Part shown: positions 8,782 to 19,896 of the stretch, piece by piece
How the letters are laid out: each line of letters starts with the position of its first letter
Position numbering within the stretch: position 1 is the stretch's first letter
DNA from: Klebsiella grimontii
Lineage (GTDB): Bacteria; Pseudomonadota; Gammaproteobacteria; Enterobacterales; Enterobacteriaceae
Length of the DNA stretch: 64,000 bases
Assembly: GCF_900200035.1 (NCBI RefSeq)
Contig: NZ_FZTC01000015.1
Location: 186,001 to 250,000 of the forward strand
Reading direction: 5' to 3'
Made by a program: the position numbers and the translations under genes
Notes under the pieces: generated by a model
Told to the model about the DNA's origin: nothing
Seen by the model: the letters and a program-made list of their open reading frames with translations, nothing else
Database searches by the model: none

Positions 8782-11433
8782 ATGGACGATCTGCTGATCT
8801 TTGGCGGTGTTATTTTATTCTGCGGGCTGGTGGTTGCGCCGATCGTCGCGATTGTCGCCCTCAGGCGCAGCGCGGCGGTCCGTTTTGAGCTGGCGGCTTT
8901 GCGACGTCGGGTTGAGGAGCTTGAGCGACGCGGCGCCGAACAGGCGCCTGCGGCAGAGGCCACCGCCGTCGCGCCGACGACGCCAGCGGCCGCTATCGCG
9001 GCTGACGCGATGATGGCGGAGCCCAGTGAGCCTCGGCCGGAGCCGGAGGCTGAAGCCATCGATCCGTGGCGCGCGCAGCCAACGCCGCAGCCAGAGCCAA
9101 CGGTAAAATCTGCCCCCGAAAGCGAACCGCCTTCCGCGTTTGGCGGAATAATATCGTCACTGGTAGCCTGGTTTATGCAGGGCAACCCGCTGGCGAAGCT
9201 CGGGATCCTGCTGCTGTTTCTTGGCCTCTCCTTTCTGCTGCGCTATACCGTGGAACACGCTCTGTTCCCCCTCGAATTACGTCTGGTCGCGGCGGCGCTG
9301 TTCGCGGTCGTCCTGCTGGCTGTCGGATGGCGATTGCGGCATAAGCAACCGGTGTACGCCCTGATCTTGCAGGGTGGGGCAACGGGCGCGCTCTATCTCA
9401 CGGTTTTTGGCGCCTTTCGCCTGTGGCAGATGCTGCCGATGACCCTGGCGTTTGCGCTGCTGGTGGCGATCTGCGCGGCGAGCGTAGGACTGGCGATTGT
9501 GCAAAAGGCGCTCAGCCTGGCCATGCTGGCGAGCCTCGGCGGTTATCTTGCGCCGCTGCTGCTCTCTACCGGCGGCGGCAGCCATGTGGCGCTGTTCTCC
9601 TTCTATCTTCTGCTGTCGGTCGGCATTCTTGCCATCAGCATCCGCCAGCACTGGCGCGAGCTTAATCTGCTTGGTCTGCTGTTTACCTTTGGCATCGGCG
9701 GCCTGTGGGGGCTGAATGAGTATCGGCCAGCGTTTTACCTGAGCTGCCAGCTGTTTTTAATCGCCAATACGCTTATTTTTGGCGTATTGAGCGTGGCGCT
9801 GTCGCTGCGGGCGCAGGAAAAAGGTCGTCAGATTATTGACGGCGTGCTGCTGTTTGCGCCACCGCTGGTCGGCTTTGGTATGCAGTACGCCATTACCCGG
9901 CACATGGCATACGGGCCGGCGCTCAGCGCGCTGGGCTACGGCGGTTTCTATCTGGCCCTGGCCTGGCTGGCGCTGCGTCGCTACCCCTCTTTAGGGAAGC
10001 CGCTGGTGCTGGCGGCGCTGGCGCTCGGCGGTGCCTTTACCACGCTGGCCATCCCGCTGGCGCTGTCGGCTCGCTGGACCGCGATGGCCTGGTCGCTGGA
10101 AGGTCTTGGCATCCTCTGGCTGGGGGTGCAACAGCAGCAGCGACGCATGAGCTACAGCGGTACGGCGTTACTGGTACTGGCGGTTGGCAGCGCGCTATGG
10201 GCGCAGGCGAATGGCGCCACGCCGCTCTCTTTGCTGCTGATTTTCGCCGTACTCAGCCTGAGCTGGCTGACGGCCGCATGGCTGTGGCGAACCGTCCAGG
10301 TGCAGGGCAGTTGGGGGCTGCTTATCGGCGGCCTGTTGTTCTGGATGGTGGCGCTTGTCGGCGCATCGCAGCTGGCGTTGAGTAAAGACGCGCAGATTGT
10401 CTTTGGCGTGCTGGCGGCGCTGGCGGCATCGGTGTGGTGCTGGCGCGCGGCCGCCGCGCGTTTGGCCTGGCAAGAGCTGGATGCGAGCAAATGGCTGCTG
10501 TGGCCAATGATGCTGATGGTGCTGTTTTACCAGCTCTCCCAGCAGCAGATTTTCGCTGCTGGCTGGCAAAATCTGGCCTGGTGCGCGGCGCTACCCGCGG
10601 CGGCGGCCCTGCTCTGGCGTGATGGGCATTCACTGCCGCCACGCCTGAGTAAGCTGGCCCACCTGTCGCTGTTGTGGATGATTTTTCTGGCGCTGGCAAT
10701 GGAACTGTTTTGGTTTACCCAGGATTTGCCGTGGGGCATGTTGGCCTGGGCGAGCGGATTAATGATGGCGGCGGGCGGGATGCTGATTTTCCTCGTCTCG
10801 GAAGCCGTTCATCGGCAAGTATGGCCATTCCGGGTATGGCCTGCGCTGTATGCTTCTCAGGCGATGATACCGGTGGCGGTGGCGCTGGGATGCCTGTTAA
10901 TGCTGACGAATGTGCAGGATGGCACGGTCTACGGTCAGACCTATTTGCCGCTGATTAACCCGCTGGAAGAGGGCGCCGCTTTCGCGCTGCTTGGGCTGAC
11001 GATATTTTATCGCGTTTCGCGGCGTTATTTTCCGCTGCAGCTATCGGTATGCCGTCCCTGGCCCATCGTTGCTCTGCTGGCGCTCGGCTTCTGGTGGCTG
11101 AATGGCCTGCTGCTGCGCGCCCTGGCCTGGTACGGCGAGGTGGCCTGGAGTATCACGCCGCTGTGGCATTCGCGTTTAATTCAGACCACTTTCGCTCTGG
11201 TCTGGACGCTGGTGGCGCTGACGGTCATGCTGCGCGCGACGCGGCGACTTTCCCGCCGCGAATGGCTATGCGGCGCGGCGTTGTTAGGCATTGTTATTGT
11301 GAAACTCATGCTGGTGGATAGCGCAGGCGGCGGCGGGCTGGCGCGGGCTGTTGCGTTTATCGGCGTGGCGATTTTGGTGTTGATCGTCGGGTATTTTTCC
11401 CCGTTGCCGCCCAAAGCAGGAGAAAAGAAATGA
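8782..11433 (+). CDS. DUF2339 polytopic membrane protein
   Basis: An 883-residue integral membrane protein. An N-terminal membrane helix (about 3-27) is followed by a charged coiled-coil-like stretch (LRRRVEELERR), an Ala/Pro/Glu-rich linker to about residue 125, and then a long series of hydrophobic helices to the C-terminus. This matches the DUF2339 family, whose function is not established. The last four bases overlap the next gene (ATGA), so the two are translationally coupled. DUF2339 and DUF3999 genes occur together in many proteobacteria, which suggests one envelope complex. Confidence 0.88.
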   Translation: MDDLLIFGGVILFCGLVVAPIVAIVALRRSAAVRFELAALRRRVEELERRGAEQAPAAEATAVAPTTPAAAIAADAMMAEPSEPRPEPEAEAIDPWRAQPTPQPEPTVKSAPESEPPSAFGGIISSLVAWFMQGNPLAKLGILLLFLGLSFLLRYTVEHALFPLELRLVAAALFAVVLLAVGWRLRHKQPVYALILQGGATGALYLTVFGAFRLWQMLPMTLAFALLVAICAASVGLAIVQKALSLAMLASLGGYLAPLLLSTGGGSHVALFSFYLLLSVGILAISIRQHWRELNLLGLLFTFGIGGLWGLNEYRPAFYLSCQLFLIANTLIFGVLSVALSLRAQEKGRQIIDGVLLFAPPLVGFGMQYAITRHMAYGPALSALGYGGFYLALAWLALRRYPSLGKPLVLAALALGGAFTTLAIPLALSARWTAMAWSLEGLGILWLGVQQQQRRMSYSGTALLVLAVGSALWAQANGATPLSLLLIFAVLSLSWLTAAWLWRTVQVQGSWGLLIGGLLFWMVALVGASQLALSKDAQIVFGVLAALAASVWCWRAAAARLAWQELDASKWLLWPMMLMVLFYQLSQQQIFAAGWQNLAWCAALPAAAALLWRDGHSLPPRLSKLAHLSLLWMIFLALAMELFWFTQDLPWGMLAWASGLMMAAGGMLIFLVSEAVHRQVWPFRVWPALYASQAMIPVAVALGCLLMLTNVQDGTVYGQTYLPLINPLEEGAAFALLGLTIFYRVSRRYFPLQLSVCRPWPIVALLALGFWWLNGLLLRALAWYGEVAWSITPLWHSRLIQTTFALVWTLVALTVMLRATRRLSRREWLCGAALLGIVIVKLMLVDSAGGGGLARAVAFIGVAILVLIVGYFSPLPPKAGEKK

Positions 11434-12824
11434 AATGGATGAAAGCGGTGTTATGCGGCGTGCTGTTGGGCGCGGCGGGGACGGCAGCCAGTAGCGATGA
11501 GGCGCGAGAACAGCCTCTGGACTACAGGCAGGGCCTGATGCTGGAAACCAGCGGCGCGTCGCCCTGGTACCGCGTTGAGCTGCCGCCGACGATATATCAG
11601 GGGACGGCCTGGCCTGATTTGCGCGATGTGCGGGTATTCAACCATCAGGGAGAGACCCTACCGTTCGCTCTTCAGGCGCAGAAGGTCCAGCCAGCGATGC
11701 CTGAGACGATGGCGCTACGTCTATTCCCTCTGCAGATGTCGCTGGTTCCGCCGCGGGAGGAGAGTCGTCGCGGCGTAGAGTCGCTGCTTCTGCGCTCAAC
11801 CACGGGGATCGAAATTCGCCTGGAAACAGAGGATGTAAAGGCGCTCGGGCAGAGCTATTTACTGACGCTGCCGGTGGATAAGACGGACGCTTTCGCGCTG
11901 GCTCAACTGCGGCTGAACTGGGAATCGTTGGCGGCTAACTGGCAGGGGAAAGCGTCGCTGTATTCCAGCCGCGATTTGAAGTACTGGCATCCGGTTCAGG
12001 AGGATGCGCCCCTCATGGATCTGGCGCGCGATAACGATCGTTTGAAAATGGACACCATTAGCGCCGGCCTGACCCTCTCGGCGCAAGGTAATCGTTACCT
12101 GCTGCTGATCCTCGATGCGCAAAGCAAGGCGCCGGCGTTAAATAGCGTGACGGCCCTGGCGGAACGCAGAGAACCGGAGTCTACGCGCATTGAGCTTAAT
12201 GCTCAGGCGCACAGGGTTTCAGATGAGGAGGCCGTTTGGCGCTGGGCCCGGCCTCAGCCGCTGACTTCGCTCAGAATATCGTTGGCAGGCGAAGGGGTTC
12301 TACCGGTCGAGCTCGCCTGGCGCAGCGGCGAAAATGAGCCCTGGCAGCCGCTGACGAAAACCGTGCTGTATCAGCTGGACGGCAAGCGTTCGGACGATAT
12401 TCCTCTGTCAGGTCAACCGGTTGAAGCTGTTCGCATCAAGACGATTAATGCCCGCTTATCGGCGTCGCTGCCGGCGATAAGCGGGGCGCGCGATAAATAC
12501 CAACTGGTCTTTAATACCCAGGGAAAAGGGCCCTATATGCTGGCCTGGGGAAACCGGGCGGCGCAAAAGGCGGATGTCGCCCTGGACATGCTGATCCCGC
12601 CGTCGCTGCGTAAGACGCAGGCGGTGAACGATCTCCCTCTGGCGGTCGCGCAAGAAGACGTCACGCTGGGTGGCGAAGCGCGGTTGACGGCGACGACGGC
12701 TACCGAGCAGCAGAGCAGCTGGAAAACGCTGCTGGTATGGGGAGCGCTGATATTTGGCGTCGTTGTGCTGGCGCTGATGGCGTGGCGCATCTGGCGTGAA
12801 GTGAAAAAAAGCGGCTCCGTATAA
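11430..12824 (+). CDS. DUF3999 envelope protein
   Basis: A 464-residue protein with an N-terminal signal sequence (about 1-22, ending GTAASS), a large beta-rich periplasmic region and one C-terminal membrane helix (about 430-452) followed by a basic tail. It matches DUF3999, a family of unknown function found next to DUF2339. The topology puts nearly the whole protein in the periplasm, anchored at its C-terminus, next to its polytopic partner. The gene ends just before a shared bidirectional terminator. Confidence 0.86.
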   Translation: MKWMKAVLCGVLLGAAGTAASSDEAREQPLDYRQGLMLETSGASPWYRVELPPTIYQGTAWPDLRDVRVFNHQGETLPFALQAQKVQPAMPETMALRLFPLQMSLVPPREESRRGVESLLLRSTTGIEIRLETEDVKALGQSYLLTLPVDKTDAFALAQLRLNWESLAANWQGKASLYSSRDLKYWHPVQEDAPLMDLARDNDRLKMDTISAGLTLSAQGNRYLLLILDAQSKAPALNSVTALAERREPESTRIELNAQAHRVSDEEAVWRWARPQPLTSLRISLAGEGVLPVELAWRSGENEPWQPLTKTVLYQLDGKRSDDIPLSGQPVEAVRIKTINARLSASLPAISGARDKYQLVFNTQGKGPYMLAWGNRAAQKADVALDMLIPPSLRKTQAVNDLPLAVAQEDVTLGGEARLTATTATEQQSSWKTLLVWGALIFGVVVLALMAWRIWREVKKSGSV

Positions 12825-12830
12825 AACAAA

Positions 12831-12855
12831 AAAGGCTCGCGTTTGCGAGCCTTTT
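12831..12855. terminator. Bidirectional terminator between DUF3999 and tsaA
   Basis: A 10-bp perfect stem (12831-12840 with 12845-12854, GCTCGC core) has a GTTT loop, with A runs on one side and T runs on the other. It serves both convergent genes. Confidence 0.9.
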
Positions 12856-12871
12856 GCCGAACGTATGCCGA

Positions 12872-13474
12872 TTACAGGCTGGAAACGTTCTCGGTCAGGT
12901 ATTTAGCCACGCCTTCCGGAGAAGCGGCCATCCCTTCTTTTCCTTTTTCCCACTGCGCCGGGCAAACTTCGCCGTGCTCTTCGTGGAACTGCAGCGCGTC
13001 AACCATACGCAGCATTTCGTCGATGTTACGGCCCAGCGGCAGATCGTTAACCACCTGGTGGCGAACAACGCCGTTGGCGTCGATCAGGAAGGAACCGCGC
13101 AGGGCAACGCCTTCGTCCGGGTGCTCGATACCGTACGCTTTCTGAATTTCGCGTTTGATGTCAGCAACCATCGCGTATTTAACCGGGCCGATGCCGCCCT
13201 GGTCTACCGGGGTGTTACGCCATGCGTTGTGGACGAACTCAGAGTCAAAAGAAACGCCAACCACTTCTACGCCGCGTTTCTGGAATTCTTCGTAGCGCTT
13301 GTCAAAAGCGATCAGTTCAGATGGGCAAACGAAGGTGAAGTCCATCGGCCAGAAGAACAGAACGGTGGCTTTACCGCTGGTGTGCTGTTTGAAGTTGAAT
13401 TTCTCAACGATTTCGCCGTTACCTAAAACAGCTGCCGCGGTGAAGTCCGGAGCCTGACGAGTAACCAGAACCAT
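12872..13474 (-). CDS. tsaA: Typical 2-Cys peroxiredoxin (TsaA/AhpC type)
   Basis: A 200-residue cytoplasmic thiol peroxidase that reduces hydrogen peroxide and organic hydroperoxides. The peroxidatic Cys50 lies in FTFVCPSE and the resolving Cys171 in EVCPAQW. The length and the C-terminal tail are those of typical 2-Cys enzymes. It resembles Salmonella TsaA, which also sits next to acpH; E. coli K-12 lacks it at this locus. An OxyR-like half-site and a sigma-70 promoter lie upstream. Confidence 0.92.
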   Translation of the reverse strand: MVLVTRQAPDFTAAAVLGNGEIVEKFNFKQHTSGKATVLFFWPMDFTFVCPSELIAFDKRYEEFQKRGVEVVGVSFDSEFVHNAWRNTPVDQGGIGPVKYAMVADIKREIQKAYGIEHPDEGVALRGSFLIDANGVVRHQVVNDLPLGRNIDEMLRMVDALQFHEEHGEVCPAQWEKGKEGMAASPEGVAKYLTENVSSL

Positions 13475-13522
13475 ATGATTCTCCTGTTAATACTAAGGTT
13501 AATTGGAACGCAACGCGGGCAA

Positions 13523-13550
13523 GTATAGGGAGCGGCGCGGAGGAACTCAA
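13523..13550 (-). promoter_or_regulatory. Sigma-70 promoter of tsaA
   Basis: On the minus strand the -35 TTGAGT (13545-13550) and -10 TATACT (13523-13528) are 16 bp apart. The predicted transcript start is about 13516, some 40 bases before the ATG. Confidence 0.6.
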
Positions 13551-13572
13551 CGTGACGCTGACAATCGATGAG

Positions 13573-13587
13573 ATAGGTTTTGTCTAT
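13573..13587. promoter_or_regulatory. OxyR-like site upstream of tsaA
   Basis: ATAG-N7-CTAT with matching inner positions agrees with nine of ten defined positions of one ATAGnTnnnAnCTAT OxyR element. It is centred about 65 bases before the predicted start, a normal place for OxyR activation. No clear second element is seen at the expected spacing. Confidence 0.5.
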
Positions 13588-13603
13588 CAATCGTTATTTA
13601 AAA

Positions 13604-13638
13604 GCGCTTTTCAGAATAGCGTTTTCTGAAAAAAGCGC
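13604..13638 (-). terminator. Hairpin downstream of acpH
   Basis: Arms 13604-13616 and 13624-13638 (GCGC...CAGAA) pair with a 2-base bulge, and a short T run follows on the minus strand. It begins 6 bases after the acpH stop. Confidence 0.65.
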
Positions 13639-13644
13639 AATCTT

Positions 13645-14226
13645 TTACAGTTCGCGTTTTTTCGCCTGCGCCATCATCTGCGGGTAGAAGCGCCAGAACT
13701 GCTCCTGTAGCCGATCGTAGTGGGTATCCAGATCCTGCCAGGAGTCGCGCAGGGCATCCAGCCGCGGGCGGCGGCTGGCCATTCCGTTCAGCACGCGCTG
13801 AATAAACTCCATGTCCCGGTAGCGTTCGAGCCAGCGCTCTGACCACAGGTATTCGTTGAGATTGACAAAACGCGGCGGAGAAGCGGGCAAAATAAATGTG
13901 ACCTGGGTGTGGGCATAGCGGACAAACTCCGGCAGCGGCAGTTCGGGCGACAGCTGCGCCCAGTGGCGTGACAAGAAATGGTCCCACATCACGTCCAGGG
14001 TAATGGGCGCGACCCGGCGCGTTTCGGGGCGAAACCACCCTTTGGCTTCGGCGACTTCGGGCAAGTTATCCGTCAGGACATCGATCCGGCGGTGCATAAA
14101 GATGCCCTCCACAACGTCAGCCGGCCAGTCGCCGGCGGGGTCGCCGCGAACGAAATCGGCCAGCAAATTACCGGGCAGCGAACTGTCGGCGAGATGAGCA
14201 AGGTGCAGGTGTGCAAGAAAATTCAT
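13645..14226 (-). CDS. acpH: Acyl carrier protein phosphodiesterase AcpH
   Basis: A 193-residue enzyme that removes the 4'-phosphopantetheine arm from holo-ACP. The N-terminus [26 protein letters not shown] is that of the AcpH (YajB) family, with HD-like metal residues including the DFVRGD and HRRIDVLTD segments. The length equals that of E. coli AcpH. It is divergent from queA, as in E. coli. Confidence 0.94.
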   Translation of the reverse strand: MNFLAHLHLAHLADSSLPGNLLADFVRGDPAGDWPADVVEGIFMHRRIDVLTDNLPEVAEAKGWFRPETRRVAPITLDVMWDHFLSRHWAQLSPELPLPEFVRYAHTQVTFILPASPPRFVNLNEYLWSERWLERYRDMEFIQRVLNGMASRRPRLDALRDSWQDLDTHYDRLQEQFWRFYPQMMAQAKKREL

Positions 14227-14317
14227 CGTTTAATCTTTGTCCTGAGGTGGTAACGGTTGCAGGGAGAACCTCCCGGCACTAGACTACCCGCCTCTTTATT
14301 AAGTCTGAGTTACCGTC

Positions 14318-16569
<2,252 letters not shown>

Positions 16570-16591
16570 TTTTAATAATGAGGGAATTTCA

Positions 16592-16924
16592 ATGAGCTTT
16601 TTTATTTCTGATGCGGTAGCAGCAACCGGTGGCGCGGCGCAGGGCAGCCCGATGTCTCTGATCCTGATGCTGGTGGTGTTTGGTCTGATTTTTTACTTCA
16701 TGATCCTGCGTCCACAGCAGAAACGCACCAAGGAACATAAAAACCTGATGAGCTCCATTGCCAAAGGCGATGAAGTTCTGACCAACGGCGGCCTGGTAGG
16801 GCGCGTCACTAAAGTTGCGGAAAGCGGATATATCGCTATCGCGCTGAACGATACCACTGAAGTGGTTATCAAACGTGACTTCGTAGCTGCCGTTCTGCCG
16901 AAAGGCACCATGAAGGCGCTGTAA
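16592..16924 (+). CDS. yajC: Sec translocase accessory subunit YajC
   Basis: A 110-residue single-span inner-membrane protein of the SecDF-YajC complex. One membrane helix (about 20-40, ILMLVVFGLIFYFMILRP) is followed by a basic cytoplasmic domain. The ATG at 16592 follows GAGGG and gives the E. coli length. A longer in-frame start at 16562 overlaps tgt and is not conserved. Confidence 0.96.
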   Translation: MSFFISDAVAATGGAAQGSPMSLILMLVVFGLIFYFMILRPQQKRTKEHKNLMSSIAKGDEVLTNGGLVGRVTKVAESGYIAIALNDTTEVVIKRDFVAAVLPKGTMKAL

Positions 16925-16951
16925 TTACCCATTTTCCCTAAGGGAACTGCC

Positions 16952-18799
16952 GTGTTAAACCGTTATCCTTTGTGGAAGTACGTCATGCTGGTCGTCGTTA
17001 TTGTCGTCGGCTTAGTGTATGCGCTTCCCAACCTGTATGGTGAGGATCCGGCCGTTCAAATCACTGGCGCGCGCGGCGTCGCCGCCAGTGAGCAAACGCT
17101 GATCCAGGTCCAGAAAACACTACAAGAAGAAAAAATTACCGCGAAGTCTGTGGCACTGGAAGAGGGCGCAATTCTTGCGCGCTTCGACACCACCGATATC
17201 CAGCTGCGCGCGCGCGAAGCGCTGATGGGCGTGCTGGGTGACAAATACGTCGTGGCGCTTAACCTTGCTCCGGCAACCCCGCGCTGGCTGGCGGCCCTTT
17301 ACGCCGAGCCGATGAAGCTGGGTCTTGACCTGCGCGGCGGCGTGCACTTCCTGATGGAAGTCGACATGGACACCGCGCTGGGCAAACTGCAGGAACAAAA
17401 TATCGACAGCCTGCGCAGCGAACTGCGTGATAAAGGCATTCCTTACACCACCGTGCGTAAAGAAGACAACTACGGTCTGAGCATCGCCTTCCGCGATAGC
17501 GCCGCGCGCGACCAGGCTATCTCCTACCTTAGCCCTCGCCACCGCGATCTGGTTATCTCCACTCAGGGCAGCACTGGCCTGAAAGCCGTGATGACCGACG
17601 ACCGTCTGAAAGAAGCCCGCGAATATGCCGTTCAGCAGAACATTACTATCCTGCGTAACCGTGTAAACCAGCTGGGCGTTGCCGAACCTCTGGTTCAGCG
17701 CCAGGGCGCCGACCGTATTGTGGTTGAACTGCCGGGTATTCAGGATACCGCACGTGCGAAAGAGATTCTCGGCGCGACCGCGACGCTGGAGTTCCGTCTG
17801 GTTAACACCAACGTTGATAGCTCAGCAGCCGCTTCCGGCCGCGTACCGGGCGACTCTGAAGTGAAATTTACCCGCGAAGGCCAGCCGGTTGTGCTGTACA
17901 AGCGCGTTATCCTCACCGGCGATCACATCACCGACTCGACGTCGAGCATGGATGAGTACAACCAGGCGCAGGTTAACATCTCCCTTGATAGCGCTGGCGG
18001 CAACATCATGTCTAACTTCACCAAGGACAACATCGGCAAACCGATGGCGACCCTGTTCGTGGAGTACAAAGACAGCGGTAAGAAAGATGCCAACGGTCGT
18101 GCGATTCTGGCGAAAGAGGAAGAGGTGATTAACATCGCCAATATTCAGTCTCGTCTGGGTAACAGCTTCCGCATTACCGGTATCAGCAACGCAACCGAAG
18201 CGCGTCAGCTCTCTCTGCTGCTGCGCGCAGGCGCGCTGATTGCGCCGATTCAGATTGTTGAAGAACGGACTATCGGTCCAACCCTCGGGATGCAGAACAT
18301 TAAGCAGGGCCTGGAAGCGTGTCTGGCCGGACTGGTGGTCTCAATTCTGTTTATGATCTTCTTCTACAAGAAGTTCGGCCTGATTGCGACCTCGGCGCTG
18401 GTGGCGAACCTGGTGCTGATCGTCGGCATTATGTCCCTGATTCCGGGGGCGACGCTGACTATGCCGGGGATTGCGGGGATCGTCTTAACCCTTGCGGTGG
18501 CGGTCGATGCGAACGTTCTGATTAACGAACGTATTAAAGAAGAGCTGAGCAACGGGCGTTCCGTGCAGCAGGCGATTGACGAAGGTTATCGCGGCGCGTT
18601 CAGCTCCATCTTTGATGCCAACATTACGACGCTTATCAAAGTCATTATCCTGTACGCGGTCGGTACCGGTGCCATTAAAGGGTTTGCGATTACCACCGGT
18701 ATTGGTATTGCGACCTCAATGTTTACCGCTATCGTCGGCACCCGTGCCATCGTGAACCTGCTGTACGGCGGCAAGCGCGTTAAAAAGCTGTCTATCTGA
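16952..18799 (+). CDS. secD: Protein translocase subunit SecD
   Basis: A 615-residue inner-membrane subunit that uses the proton gradient to help late steps of Sec export. It has a first membrane helix, a large periplasmic P1 domain containing the LGLDLRGG motif, and five C-terminal helices. It starts with GTG, 27 bases after yajC. It is nearly identical in length and sequence to E. coli SecD. SecF follows after 10 bases. Confidence 0.97.
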   Translation: MLNRYPLWKYVMLVVVIVVGLVYALPNLYGEDPAVQITGARGVAASEQTLIQVQKTLQEEKITAKSVALEEGAILARFDTTDIQLRAREALMGVLGDKYVVALNLAPATPRWLAALYAEPMKLGLDLRGGVHFLMEVDMDTALGKLQEQNIDSLRSELRDKGIPYTTVRKEDNYGLSIAFRDSAARDQAISYLSPRHRDLVISTQGSTGLKAVMTDDRLKEAREYAVQQNITILRNRVNQLGVAEPLVQRQGADRIVVELPGIQDTARAKEILGATATLEFRLVNTNVDSSAAASGRVPGDSEVKFTREGQPVVLYKRVILTGDHITDSTSSMDEYNQAQVNISLDSAGGNIMSNFTKDNIGKPMATLFVEYKDSGKKDANGRAILAKEEEVINIANIQSRLGNSFRITGISNATEARQLSLLLRAGALIAPIQIVEERTIGPTLGMQNIKQGLEACLAGLVVSILFMIFFYKKFGLIATSALVANLVLIVGIMSLIPGATLTMPGIAGIVLTLAVAVDANVLINERIKEELSNGRSVQQAIDEGYRGAFSSIFDANITTLIKVIILYAVGTGAIKGFAITTGIGIATSMFTAIVGTRAIVNLLYGGKRVKKLSI

Positions 18800-18809
18800 G
18801 GAGTGCGTT

Positions 18810-19781
18810 GTGGCACAGGAATATACTGTTGAACAATTGAACCACGGCCGTAAAGTCTGGGACTTTATGCGCTGGGACTACTGGGCCTTCGGCATTTCAG
18901 GTTTTTTGCTGATTCTGTCCATTATTATAATTGGCGTGCGCGGGTTTAACTGGGGTCTGGATTTCACCGGCGGTACGGTGATTGAGATTACCCTCGAAAA
19001 ACCTGTCGATATGGACCAGGTGCGCCAGTCGCTGCAGAAGGCGGGCTTTGAAGAGCCGCAGCTGCAAAACTTCGGCAGCAGCCGCGACATCATGGTGCGT
19101 ATGCCGCCGGTGCATGACGCCAACGGCAGCCAGGAGCTGGGCAGTAAAGTCGTTAGCGTCATTAACGAATCGACCAGCCAGAACGCCACGGTCAAGCGTA
19201 TTGAGTTTGTCGGGCCGAGCGTCGGCGCCGATCTTGCGCAAACCGGCGCGCTGGCGCTGATCGCCGCGCTGGTATGTATCCTGATCTACGTCGGTTTCCG
19301 CTTTGAGTGGCGCCTGGCGGCTGGGGTGGTTATCGCGCTGGCGCACGACGTGGTGATCACCATGGGCGTGCTGTCGTTACTGCATATCGAGATTGACCTG
19401 ACCATCGTGGCCTCGTTGATGTCGGTTATCGGCTACTCGCTGAACGACAGTATCGTGGTATCTGACCGTATTCGTGAAAACTTCCGTAAGATTCGCCGCG
19501 GTACGCCGTACGAAATCTTTAACGTGTCGTTGACGCAGACGCTGCACCGTACCTTGATCACCTCCGGGACAACCTTGATGGTTATCCTGATGCTGTATCT
19601 CTTCGGCGGTCCGATTCTGGCTGGCTTCTCGCTGACTATGCTGATTGGCGTCTCCATCGGTACGGCTTCTTCTATCTACGTCGCGTCCGCGCTGGCGCTG
19701 AAGCTGGGCATGAAGCGCGAGCACATGCTGCAGCAGAAAGTCGAGAAAGAAGGGGCGGATCAGCCGTCAATTCTGCCGTAA
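18810..19781 (+). CDS. secF: Protein translocase subunit SecF
   Basis: A 323-residue partner of SecD with six membrane helices and a smaller periplasmic domain; the GLDFTGGT motif is present. The start is GTG after a GAGGAG ribosome site. It is the last gene of the queA-secF operon and is followed by a strong terminator. Confidence 0.97.
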   Translation: MAQEYTVEQLNHGRKVWDFMRWDYWAFGISGFLLILSIIIIGVRGFNWGLDFTGGTVIEITLEKPVDMDQVRQSLQKAGFEEPQLQNFGSSRDIMVRMPPVHDANGSQELGSKVVSVINESTSQNATVKRIEFVGPSVGADLAQTGALALIAALVCILIYVGFRFEWRLAAGVVIALAHDVVITMGVLSLLHIEIDLTIVASLMSVIGYSLNDSIVVSDRIRENFRKIRRGTPYEIFNVSLTQTLHRTLITSGTTLMVILMLYLFGGPILAGFSLTMLIGVSIGTASSIYVASALALKLGMKREHMLQQKVEKEGADQPSILP

Positions 19782-19803
19782 GGCAATGGCGTGTTGATAA
19801 ACG

Positions 19804-19832
19804 AATCCCGGTCGCAAGGCCGGGATTTTTTT
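19804..19832 (+). terminator. Terminator of the queA-secF operon
   Basis: An 8-bp stem AATCCCGG/CCGGGATT with an 8-base loop is followed by a run of T. Confidence 0.92.
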
Positions 19833-19896
19833 ATTACAGCCGTTCGGATTTTGGTTACTCTCCGGTATTAGCACTCAATGACATGGAGAAATGCCG

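Noticed and set aside
13598-14038. 146-codon minus-strand ORF in another frame of acpH
   Set aside because: It is a shadow frame; acpH explains the region with conserved sequence and full length.
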